DNA of 45,775 nucleotides from the NCBI GenBank assembly GCA_029550925.1, contig JAKPGL010000073.1, forward strand, positions 1-45,775, in the 5' to 3' direction. Position 1 is the stretch's first letter, and every line of letters begins with the position of its first letter. Below are positions 1-7,312 of the stretch, one piece after another. The notes beneath the pieces are model-generated. The model did no database searches and was not told where the DNA came from. It was given only the letters and a program-made list of their open reading frames with translations. Made by a program: the position numbers and the translations under genes. Source of the stretch: Planctomycetota bacterium (GTDB taxonomy: Bacteria; Planctomycetota; Planctomycetia; Pirellulales; Thermoguttaceae).

Positions 1-2821
1 TGCAGCCGGCCTGGAGGCACTTTTCGCGGTCTTCTTTCATCGCATGGGCGGTCAGTGCGATCACCGGACCAGTATAACCCCTGCGCCGGAGTCGGCGAAC
101 AGTTTCGTAGCCGTCAAGCAGAGGCATCTGCATGTCCAGCAGGATAAGATCGAACCGTTCGTTCGGCGACGCAGAACCAATGCCTCCTTCGACGGATTGG
201 GAATCGCCGAAGATTTTCTGGAGCACCATTTGGCCGTTCTCGACCACTTCCACTTCGGCGCCCAACCGCTCTAAGAGGAAACGAATCAGCCGTTGGTTGT
301 CTTCGCCGTCCTCGGCCAAGAGGATTCGGCAATGGAGTTGGATTTGGGGGGTAGGCGGCGGGCAATGTCCCGAAGTCGCCGTCGGAGGAGCTTGAAAAAC
401 GCCGGTTTCCGTGGGATGTTCCAGAAACGGAACGCCCTCCAGCGGACCGGTAGGAATCGTTACGGTAAACGTAGTTCCCTCGCCGAGGACGCTTCGGACC
501 GCGATCTCTCCACCCAGGGCGTCCACCAACCGTTTGCTGATCGTCAGCCCCAATCCGGTGCCGCCAAATCGGCGGGAGGTAGAGGCGTCGGCCTGTTGGA
601 ATGGCTGAAAGAGACGGCCCATTTGCTCTTCGCTTATCCCAATACCGGTGTCCGATACTTCGTATTGGAGGCGAGGATTCGGTCCCTCGGGATCGATACA
701 TCGGACCTGGATGCAGACTTCCCCGCTTTCCGTAAACTTGACGGCGTTGCCGACCAGGTTCACCAAAATTTGCCGAAACCGTACCGGATCGGTCCTAATC
801 GTTTGCGGAACCGGACTGGAGTATTTCAATTTGAGGGCTAACCCTTTGGATTGGGCGGCCACCCGCATCATGGAAACCACTTCGGCAAACAGCGATTGCA
901 GAGAACAGACCGATAGCTCCAGAGAAAGTTTTCCCGCCTCGATTTTCGATAGGTCCAGGATGTCGTTGATCAGAGCCAAAAGATGGCGGCCGTTTCGTTT
1001 GATGATTTCGACGGCTTCTTTCTGGTCGGGCTGCTGGAGCGAGTCGGTCAAGAGGTCGGCGTACCCGAGAATGGCCGTCATGGGGGTGCGGATTTCATGG
1101 CTCATGTTGGCCAAGAATTCGCTTTTGGCGCGGTTTGCCAACTCCGCCGCCGTGCGAAGTTCTTCGGATGTTTCGTTGGCTTTTTTCAGGGCGGCGGCAT
1201 ATTCTTGCAATTGATCCCCAGCTCGTTTACGCATCAGGGCCTCGATGAATATCCCCGCTAAAACGGAAGCCCTCTCCATGTCCTGCCGGGTGTAAGGAGT
1301 TCCCTTATTGGCCAAGGCGAGCATACCGACCAGCCGATCCCCTTGATAGAAGGGCGCACCCAAAAAGCGGCGAATCGACAAATGCCCTTCCGGAACGCCC
1401 ACTCGAGCCGGATGATTTTCCGGTTCGTTGATGATCACCGGTCTGCCGCGTCGGATCACCTCAGCCCACAACCCGCGGACCGCCATATTGCGGACGGCTT
1501 TGGCCGCCTGCGTGGGTTCCATCCGGCAGAGTTTCCAGCCTTGGGCGCTGATGGCCAACGTGTCCAGACGCCCTTCGGAGTTCAGTTCGCCCACCCAGCC
1601 ACAATTGCTGCCGGTGATCTCCGCCGCCACGGTAAGACACTCCTGAGCCAGAATCTCTTCGGTGGGCGATCTCAAACCCGCCTGCAAAATCCGGTTCATG
1701 CCTTCGAGCAGGCGTCGATAGGCGTCTTGTTCTTCTTCGATCCGTTTTCGTTCCGTGATATCTTCGGCCACACAGACCAACCCGGCAATCGGATTGGCCA
1801 TGTAGGAGGCGGACACAAGCACCGGAATCCGTCGGCCGTCTTTGGCGAGATACGTTTTTTCGATCGGCCCTAAGGAACTGTCCGGCGGAGACGCATAGAA
1901 AAGGGGTTCCAGTTCGGAAGTATCTTCCAACACGGTTTCCCATCGCTGGCCGATCAGTTCAGCCGCCGAATATCCCAACAATCGGCTCAGAGCGGGATTG
2001 ATGGTCTGAATGAGCCCCGCTGGGCTGACCACCATCAGGGCGTTACTCATCGACTGGAGGATTTTATCCAGATAGGTTCGGGAGACGGTGGTCGTTTTGA
2101 GCTGGACAGCCATCTTTTGAAAAGCGTCCGCTAATTGACCGACTTCATCCTGGGCGCTCTGATCAATCTGAAGATCAAACTCTCCTTGGCCGAGACGCAC
2201 GGTCGCTTTGGTCAATTGAACAATCGGCTGAACGATCCTCCGGGCGGCCAACCAGCTTATCCCAATGCCTGTTAAGACAAACAGAGCGCCGATGGAAAAG
2301 TTCCTCTTTCGGAGGGCGGCAATTTCTTGCTCGATATGCCGGGTGGAAAGCCCGATCCGCACGCCTCCGACTTTCTTTTCCCCTAGATAGACAGGACTGC
2401 AAACTTCCAGCAGATGAGGAGCGTATTGCAGGTACATGCTGGTGGTTTGAACGGCCTTTTGCGCCATGGGATCAGCAAGTACCATGTTTCGGAAGCGATT
2501 CGTGGAAGTGCCGTCGGTGAGGATACGGCCTTGGGCGTCGAAGATATAAATATACATTACTTCAGGATACGACGAGACGTCCCATGCGGCCAATCGAAGT
2601 TGCTTGATATTGAGCGTATCCAGGAAGTCGGCGCATGTTCGTACCAACACCGAAACCAACACCTGCCCCTTTTCCTCTAACCGGGCGCGAATTTCCTCTT
2701 CTTGCCATCGAGAGGTCGTCTGTGTGATTACCAGACAAAATCCGATCAACAGGGCGGAGCTATACCCAGCAAATCGCCACGTTATCCCGGAAAAGTTGAA
2801 GAACTTGCGTTGCTCATGCAC
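1..2821 (-). CDS. Hybrid sensor histidine kinase (sensor-HAMP-PAS-GAF-HisKA-HATPase-REC), 3' end missing
   Basis: Inner-membrane sensor kinase that should autophosphorylate on histidine and pass phosphate to its own receiver domain. The frame stays open from a GTG at 2821 to the window edge, giving 940 codons. Visible in order: membrane segment about residues 20-34, extracytoplasmic sensor about 35-170, second membrane segment about 172-192, HAMP, PAS (about 255-370, ending with DITERKR), GAF-like region (about 385-560), HisKA H-box MSHEIRTPM near 572, N-box NLVGNAVKF near 687, G-boxes DTGIGIS and GGTGLGLTIS near 722 and 750. A receiver follows with acidic AEDGEDN near 835 and phospho-acceptor LLDMQMP near 893. 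The receiver C-terminus lies outside the window. The GTG is chosen because AGAGG stands just upstream and no ATG is in frame nearby. It starts 41 bases after the binding-protein gene on the same strand, so the two are probably one operon and the lipoprotein may present the signal. Confidence 0.9.
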   Translation of the reverse strand, partial: MHEQRKFFNFSGITWRFAGYSSALLIGFCLVITQTTSRWQEEEIRARLEEKGQVLVSVLVRTCADFLDTLNIKQLRLAAWDVSSYPEVMYIYIFDAQGRILTDGTSTNRFRNMVLADPMAQKAVQTTSMYLQYAPHLLEVCSPVYLGEKKVGGVRIGLSTRHIEQEIAALRKRNFSIGALFVLTGIGISWLAARRIVQPIVQLTKATVRLGQGEFDLQIDQSAQDEVGQLADAFQKMAVQLKTTTVSRTYLDKILQSMSNALMVVSPAGLIQTINPALSRLLGYSAAELIGQRWETVLEDTSELEPLFYASPPDSSLGPIEKTYLAKDGRRIPVLVSASYMANPIAGLVCVAEDITERKRIEEEQDAYRRLLEGMNRILQAGLRSPTEEILAQECLTVAAEITGSNCGWVGELNSEGRLDTLAISAQGWKLCRMEPTQAAKAVRNMAVRGLWAEVIRRGRPVIINEPENHPARVGVPEGHLSIRRFLGAPFYQGDRLVGMLALANKGTPYTRQDMERASVLAGIFIEALMRKRAGDQLQEYAAALKKANETSEELRTAAELANRAKSEFLANMSHEIRTPMTAILGYADLLTDSLQQPDQKEAVEIIKRNGRHLLALINDILDLSKIEAGKLSLELSVCSLQSLFAEVVSMMRVAAQSKGLALKLKYSSPVPQTIRTDPVRFRQILVNLVGNAVKFTESGEVCIQVRCIDPEGPNPRLQYEVSDTGIGISEEQMGRLFQPFQQADASTSRRFGGTGLGLTISKRLVDALGGEIAVRSVLGEGTTFTVTIPTGPLEGVPFLEHPTETGVFQAPPTATSGHCPPPTPQIQLHCRILLAEDGEDNQRLIRFLLERLGAEVEVVENGQMVLQKIFGDSQSVEGGIGSASPNERFDLILLDMQMPLLDGYETVRRLRRRGYTGPVIALTAHAMKEDREKCLQAGC

Positions 2822-2862
2822 TGAAGTAGCCTCTGGTGGGAAAATGGTTGCGCCTCTGTTTA

Positions 2863-3828
2863 TTAGGGAATCTTGAATGAGTCCAAAAGTTGGATGGCCC
2901 GGCGAATGGGTTGTAAAGCGGCGTCGCCGCCGTCGGGGAACTCGTCGAATTTGGCGGTTTTCTGAAAGTTCGCCAACGCTTGGCGTCCGGAGTTCGTCTG
3001 ATCCATCTCAAGAAGTGCCTGCCGTACTGCCGCCGCGGCGGCAGGGTCCATATCTCGCCGTTGGCAGACGACATGCCGAGGTACAAAGGGTGTGTATCGT
3101 ATCACCATAAATTGCTCAGGATAAGACGCCGTAAATTCCAAAAACTTCTTTTCATTGATCGCCCCGGCCGCTGCTTTGTCTCGTAAAACCCAAAAAAACA
3201 CGTTCTCCTCATCGCCGGCGAAGACGTAGCCCACCTTGTCCTCGGGTACAGGATCGGACGCCTCCTTGACCGGTTGCAATCGCAGACCTGCTTCCGCCAG
3301 GGCGCCCAGGGGCAATAAATAGCCGCTCGTCGAAGTAGGGTCGTCCAAGGCAATCACACGGCCGCTTAATTGCTTTACCTCGGTCAAGCCGCTTTTCGTC
3401 CGGACGAAGATCACTCCTCGATACTCGGCTTCTCCGCCCTTCCACCGTCGGAGGATAGGCGTCGCCCCGCAAAGCGTGCAGACCCGCGCCACCGGCCAAG
3501 CGCTGTCGATATAAAGGTCCACTTCGCCTTTTTGCATCCGTTGGGCCATTTCCTCCACAGACCTGCAGACCACCATGTCGCAACCCGCCGCTCCATACGG
3601 CCGCAAGGCTTCCTCCAGATAATTTTTCAAAGGTTGAAACGTTGAGATTTCTTTCTTAGGATATTTTGAAACCGAGCCGACTCTCAAAATCCATCCTGTC
3701 TGAGGGGAAGAACACGTTGGTTCTGCCGCGGGAGTCGCGAGAGGTTCGGTCCATCCGCTGGACTGCCCGCAACCAGCAGCCAACACTCCCATCATGAACA
3801 GCACGAACCCAACCTGGACAGATTTCAT
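2863..3828 (-). CDS. PhnD/SsuA-type substrate-binding lipoprotein
   Basis: Predicted exported lipoprotein of 321 residues in the phosphate/phosphonate (PhnD, transferrin-fold) binding family. The signal peptide ends in lipobox LAAGC near residue 20. The mature part shows family landmarks: an RVGSVSKYPKKE start, a region EMAQRMQKGEVDLYIDSAWP (about 95-115), and DDPTSTSGYLLP (about 165-175), which resembles the ligand-contact segment of PhnD proteins. No ABC ATPase or permease lies beside it. Instead it is followed directly by a sensor kinase, so a role in signal reception rather than import is inferred. The mature domain carries several cysteines, including a CTLC motif, which is unusual for this fold. 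The ligand cannot be told from sequence. Confidence 0.85.
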   Translation of the reverse strand: MKSVQVGFVLFMMGVLAAGCGQSSGWTEPLATPAAEPTCSSPQTGWILRVGSVSKYPKKEISTFQPLKNYLEEALRPYGAAGCDMVVCRSVEEMAQRMQKGEVDLYIDSAWPVARVCTLCGATPILRRWKGGEAEYRGVIFVRTKSGLTEVKQLSGRVIALDDPTSTSGYLLPLGALAEAGLRLQPVKEASDPVPEDKVGYVFAGDEENVFFWVLRDKAAAGAINEKKFLEFTASYPEQFMVIRYTPFVPRHVVCQRRDMDPAAAAAVRQALLEMDQTNSGRQALANFQKTAKFDEFPDGGDAALQPIRRAIQLLDSFKIP

Positions 3829-4251
3829 GGCGTCGGTCTGTCTCGAAAAACAAACAAGGAAACTTCTTCCGCTTTTTTCTGCCTCCTCTTCGTTTTGGCG
3901 GCCCGATGACCAACTGGTCGTAGGACCGTCTGGACGGAGAGGGTTCCCTACGTCGGCTGAGGGAGAACCAGGGGCTAGTGGACAGGTTTGGTAACAGCCT
4001 TACAGACTGCGTTACCAAGGCCCTCTAAAAAATAGATTAAAAGAAAGCTCCACGCGCTGCCGGGAAAGCGGCGATTCTGCCCCTGCCAGAAATCTTTTTA
4101 CCGCCAAAGAGGGGCCTTCTTGAAACCATTTCTCCAGAGAAAAGACTGGTATCTGGAAAAGGCACTTTTTTCAACTGGTTGCCCATTATCAGGTTTCGCA
4201 AACCGCCCCCCGGAGAGGGGGGTTCGCTGAAAATAATTTTTCTACCCCCAA
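3829..4251. other. Divergent intergenic region with inverted repeats
   Basis: No credible gene. The stretch separates the binding-protein/kinase pair (leftward) from the HprK-related cluster (rightward). It holds a perfect inverted repeat TTGGTAAC at 3988-3995 with GTTACCAA at 4011-4018, a small CCGTC-TG-GACGG hairpin near 3927-3938, and a GC hairpin (CCCCCC, loop GGAGA, GGGGGG) near 4206-4222. Short ORFs here look like chance readings. Confidence 0.6.
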
Positions 4252-4276
4252 TTGCTAGCATTCTTCATCCTAGCAA
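4252..4276. promoter_or_regulatory. Inverted repeat, candidate operator
   Basis: TTGCTAG (4252-4258) and CTAGCAA (4270-4276) form a perfect 7-bp inverted repeat with an 11-base spacer. It ends two bases before a TATAAT box and about 40 bases before the start codon of the small Tat-like protein. Position and symmetry fit a dimeric repressor or activator site. No regulator gene is adjacent. Confidence 0.5.
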
Positions 4277-4278
4277 AG

Positions 4279-4284
4279 TATAAT
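4279..4284 (+). promoter_or_regulatory. Candidate -10 box (TATAAT)
   Basis: A perfect TATAAT sits 30 bases upstream of the ATG at 4315. The best -35 candidate, TTGCTA at 4252-4257, would be 21 bases away, longer than usual and inside the inverted repeat. The promoter may therefore depend on an activator or use a poor -35. Confidence 0.45.
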
Positions 4285-4314
4285 ACTCTAAGATTCTCTA
4301 AGGAGTTTTCAGCA

Positions 4315-4659
4315 ATGAGCGAGACGCCCCGAAGCTTTTCTATCGCGAACGCCCAGGGCCATTCGCCTGCCGCCGGGGAGCAAGGTTCGCTTTCGGCCGA
4401 AGAGCGTCGCCGCAAAAGCCGACGGGGGCTATTTCGCGCCGTGCTTTCTGGCGCCCCATTGATCCTCACGTTGCCCAATCGCTCGGCCTGGGGCCAAACG
4501 GGCGGCAATGGAACTAACGTCACCCCCATCAGCGCCGCCAAAAAAGCTGGTCTTTCGGAAGAGCAGATCGAACAGCTCCGCCAACAGCTCCAACAGGCCG
4601 AAAAAACGGGCGGGGCCGGTTGGCTCGAAGACCCTCCGAGCGATCTTCCCGAACCGTAA
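4315..4659 (+). CDS. Small protein with Tat-signal-like segment, first gene of HprK-related cluster
   Basis: A 114-residue protein of unknown function. The ATG at 4315 is chosen over an in-frame upstream start at 4252 because AAGGAG lies at 4300-4304, about ten bases ahead, and because the candidate -10 box lies between the two starts. Residues 1-35 are hydrophilic. Then comes a basic RRRKSRRGLFR stretch and a hydrophobic run ending in NRSAWGQ, which looks like a twin-arginine signal set unusually far inside. After the likely cleavage point come a Gly/Asn-rich spacer, a predicted helix rich in Glu and Gln, a TGGAGW motif and an acidic proline tail. Its place directly ahead of the PqqD-like, kinase and nucleotidyltransferase genes suggests it could be the substrate they modify. 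That is inference; I do not recognise it as a named family. Confidence 0.75.
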   Translation: MSETPRSFSIANAQGHSPAAGEQGSLSAEERRRKSRRGLFRAVLSGAPLILTLPNRSAWGQTGGNGTNVTPISAAKKAGLSEEQIEQLRQQLQQAEKTGGAGWLEDPPSDLPEP

Positions 4660-4674
4660 GGCGGCTGGTGGGTC

Positions 4675-4977
4675 ATGGACTGGGCTTCCGCTCCACGATG
4701 GCGTTTACTGACTGCTTCGTCTTTGAAGTTCCACGCCTGGCCGGGGGAAGAATTTGTTCTGGTCTTTCACTCCGCCAGTGGGGATACGCATCTTGTGGAC
4801 GCTCTTTCCGCTGAGGTGCTCCGACGGTTGCAGGACGGTCCCCTAACCGAAGAAACGTTGTGGCGGCGTCTGTTGGAGCAGACCGGTTTCTCGGCAGAGG
4901 AGTTCCCTCTGGATCGGCTGCAACCGATTCTCACCCAGTTGGAACAGTTGTCTTTGGTTGAACGGGCGACGGCGTGA
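4675..4977 (+). CDS. PqqD-like protein of the HPr-rel-A type
   Basis: A 100-residue protein. The pattern is short beta strands, then THLVDALSAEVLRRLQDGP, then a helical C-terminus of the type TEETLWRRLLEQ followed by a second helix rich in leucine. This is the winged-helix layout of PqqD, the peptide chaperone that holds a leader peptide for modifying enzymes. I remember a TIGRFAM describing PqqD relatives paired with HprK-related kinase A, and this gene has that partner. It begins 15 bases after the small protein and overlaps the kinase start by four bases (GTGA), so co-translation is likely. It could bind the upstream protein as its client. No radical SAM enzyme is present. Confidence 0.75.
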   Translation: MDWASAPRWRLLTASSLKFHAWPGEEFVLVFHSASGDTHLVDALSAEVLRRLQDGPLTEETLWRRLLEQTGFSAEEFPLDRLQPILTQLEQLSLVERATA

Positions 4978-5945
4978 TCGTATCACAATGTTCTCTGAAT
5001 GCACTTCGTCATCAACTTCGCTGGGGAGGTGTTTGCATCCGCACCGGCCCCTTCCTGTGTCGTATTCAATCTCCGTTGCCCGAGATCGCCCGCGCCTTGG
5101 CCGACTCCTACGCTCACTTCCCCGTGATCCCGGAGGCCCCTTTCGCCGACATCCATCTCCGAGTCCTGCCGGGGCGGGGATTGCGCCGCTGGATTCGCCC
5201 CCAGGTCTTCTGCCAATGCGACACCGAGGTCCCCTTTAATCCGCATCCACGGCGATTAGCCCCTGCCATGCTGGAATGGGGCCTGAACTGGGCCGTCGCT
5301 AATCTGGCCCACTGGTATCTGATGATCCATGCTGCCGTGTTGGAACGAGGGGGACGCTGTTTGGTCCTGTCAGCCCTAGCCGAGTCCGGAAAAAGCACCC
5401 TTTGTGCGGCGTTGGCGTTACGGGGTTGGCGGGTGTTTTCCGACGAAATCGCACTGATTCGGTTGCCCGACAGCCAGTTGGTTCCCCTGGCCCGGCCCAT
5501 TTGCCTGAAAGGGGCCTCGATCGAGCTGATCCGGCAGCGGGACTGCGAGGGCCTTGTCGGTCCTACTTGGCCTGATCCGGTCCGGGGCGGGATTGCCCTG
5601 GTTCGGCCGCGTCGAGAGACGGTAGCCGGGATGGAGACGCCGGCGCCGGTCGGCTGGGTGGTGTTTCCGAAGTTCGAACCCGGTTGTCCGACCCAATTCA
5701 GCCCCCTGCCCAAAGCCTTGGCCTTCCTCCGCTTGGCCGACAATTCCTTTAATTACAGTCTGCTGGGGACCACCGGCTTTCAGACCCTGGCCGCCCTGCT
5801 CGACCAAGCCCAGGGGTGCTATAAATTCCGATATAGCAAGTTGGACGAGGCCGTCCTGTGGTTCGAACGCCTTATGGACCGCCCGCCTGAATGTTCTGCC
5901 AGTGTTTCTTCGTCCGAGTGGCCCGAAATGTCTGAGCCGTCCTAA
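4974..5945 (+). CDS. HprK-related kinase A
   Basis: A 323-residue cytosolic protein related to HPr serine kinase. The P-loop reads SALAESGKST around residues 136-145, followed by the Walker-B-like segment VFSDEIALI around 155-163; in true HprK this region has SDD. Residues 1-130 are a separate N-terminal part. The classical HPr interaction region is not obvious and no HPr gene is nearby, so the substrate is probably not HPr. The start is a GTG overlapping the stop of the PqqD-like gene. The 3' end overlaps the next start by one base (TAATG). In lasso-peptide clusters, HprK-like kinases phosphorylate the precursor peptide, and by analogy the small protein at 4315 is the first candidate substrate. 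Confidence 0.8.
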   Translation: MIVSQCSLNALRHQLRWGGVCIRTGPFLCRIQSPLPEIARALADSYAHFPVIPEAPFADIHLRVLPGRGLRRWIRPQVFCQCDTEVPFNPHPRRLAPAMLEWGLNWAVANLAHWYLMIHAAVLERGGRCLVLSALAESGKSTLCAALALRGWRVFSDEIALIRLPDSQLVPLARPICLKGASIELIRQRDCEGLVGPTWPDPVRGGIALVRPRRETVAGMETPAPVGWVVFPKFEPGCPTQFSPLPKALAFLRLADNSFNYSLLGTTGFQTLAALLDQAQGCYKFRYSKLDEAVLWFERLMDRPPECSASVSSSEWPEMSEPS

Positions 5946-7039
5946 TGTCCTACGCCCCTTCCGCCAATCGTCCATTGCTTCAGGTCCTTCGAGAGCCTGA
6001 GCAAATGACCCATTTGGCCTTGGCCGACTGGGACCTATTGGTTCGGCAGGCCCGTTGCGCTCGGCTCTTAGGTCGGCTTGGATATCAGGCAGAACAGTTG
6101 GGCGTGGAGCGAATCCCCGAGTCGGTTCGCCCTCATCTGGAAGCCGCCTCTCGAACGGCCGAGAAACATCGCACGATGATGCACTGGGAAATCCATCAGG
6201 TCCGGCAGGTGCTCGGGCCGGTTACCCAGAAAATCGTACTGCTCAAGGGGGCGGCGTATGTGGCCGCCGGTTTGCCGACCGCTCAGGGTCGGCTCTTTTC
6301 CGATATGGACATTCTGGTCCCCAAGGCCGACTTGGCCCAAGTGGAACAGGCCCTGTTGGCCGCCGGCTGGCAACCCATGAAGCTCCATCCCTACGACCAA
6401 CGGTATTATCGGGCCTGGATGCACGAACTGCCGCCGTTAGAACATCGCACCAGGCAGACCACTCTGGATGTGCATCATACGATCCTGCCGGAAACCGGCC
6501 GACTGCACCCGGACCCCCAGAAACTTTTGGCCGACGCCCGCCCACTGCCCGAACCGCCGCTTTATGTCCTCAGCCCCACAGACATGCTGCTGCATAGCGC
6601 CGCCCACCTTTTTCAAGACGGCGAAATTGGCGGCGCACTGCGAGACTTGGTGGATATGGCCGATCTGGTCCGATGCTTTGGCGCAGAACCAGAATTTTGG
6701 CCGAACCTGCTTCACCGCGCCCGGCAGTTGGAGTTGGGCCGACCGCTCTGGTACGCCTTGGCCCATCTCGAATGGTGTTTCCCGGGGCTTACGCCGAAAG
6801 AAGTTTTGCAACAGGCCCAGTCCGAGCGTCCGCCCTGGCCCATCCGTCCGCTCATGCACCTGCTGATACGATGGGCCATCCAGCCAGAACTCCCAGAACA
6901 CTCCACCTGGCTTGGGCAGACGGCCCGTTGGTTGCTTTATGTGCGGTCCCATTGGCTCCGGATGCCGCCCCGACTGCTACTGCCCCATCTGGTCCACAAA
7001 GCCCTCCGCCGCTGGCGCCACGAGGAAGAGGAAAAATAG
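5945..7039 (+). CDS. Nucleotidyltransferase family protein (NTP_transf_5-like)
   Basis: A 364-residue protein with the landmarks of the 'uncharacterised nucleotidyltransferase' family: VLLKGAAY near residue 99, then GRLFSDMDILVP near 117-128, where the two aspartates would bind the metal of the transferred nucleotide. The remainder is helical, with a His-rich patch (LLHSAAHLF near 218) typical of the family. Such proteins occur in lasso-peptide and HprK-related clusters, but the reaction here is not known to me. It is translationally coupled to the kinase by a TAATG junction, making it the fourth gene of the unit. Plausible reactions are nucleotidylation of a protein or peptide, or transfer onto a phosphate set by the kinase; both are guesses. 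Confidence 0.8.
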   Translation: MSYAPSANRPLLQVLREPEQMTHLALADWDLLVRQARCARLLGRLGYQAEQLGVERIPESVRPHLEAASRTAEKHRTMMHWEIHQVRQVLGPVTQKIVLLKGAAYVAAGLPTAQGRLFSDMDILVPKADLAQVEQALLAAGWQPMKLHPYDQRYYRAWMHELPPLEHRTRQTTLDVHHTILPETGRLHPDPQKLLADARPLPEPPLYVLSPTDMLLHSAAHLFQDGEIGGALRDLVDMADLVRCFGAEPEFWPNLLHRARQLELGRPLWYALAHLEWCFPGLTPKEVLQQAQSERPPWPIRPLMHLLIRWAIQPELPEHSTWLGQTARWLLYVRSHWLRMPPRLLLPHLVHKALRRWRHEEEEK

Positions 7040-7254
7040 TACTTGGCTCCATGGGATTCTCAGAGGAAGTAACCGCTCCCAGGGGGCCGGGATTGTAACT
7101 TTGGCTATCTAGCCTGAGTGAATAGCAGCCGGGACAGAGGGTGTTCCTCAGATCGCAAAATGGGCCGAAAAACGGGCATGTCTCCGGACGGTGAACGGTT
7201 ACCAGAGGAATAAGTTCCTAAAATGGGAAGCCTATTGCCGCCCCAGACGCACCC

Positions 7255-7296
7255 CACCCCGCAAAAATCTCTGGGGTGAAGGACTACGAATCCCCT
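7255..7296. terminator. Paired hairpins between convergent genes
   Basis: CACCCC (7255-7260) pairs with GGGGTG (7273-7278). A second small stem, GAAGG (7278-7282) with CCTTC (7292-7296), follows at once. They lie between the nucleotidyltransferase and the convergent Gly/Pro-rich lipoprotein gene. No long T tract is present, so termination is only a guess from position. Confidence 0.35.
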
Positions 7297-7312
7297 TCAA
7301 GCGGCGGAATCG

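Noticed and set aside
114-701. 195-codon minus-strand ORF
   Set aside because: It is out of frame with the histidine kinase, whose frame runs open to the window edge and shows all kinase motifs.
4315-7039. Lasso-peptide or PQQ biosynthesis cluster
   Set aside because: PqqD-like, kinase and NTase genes occur in such clusters, but no cyclase, leader peptidase, PqqA, PqqC or radical SAM enzyme is present.
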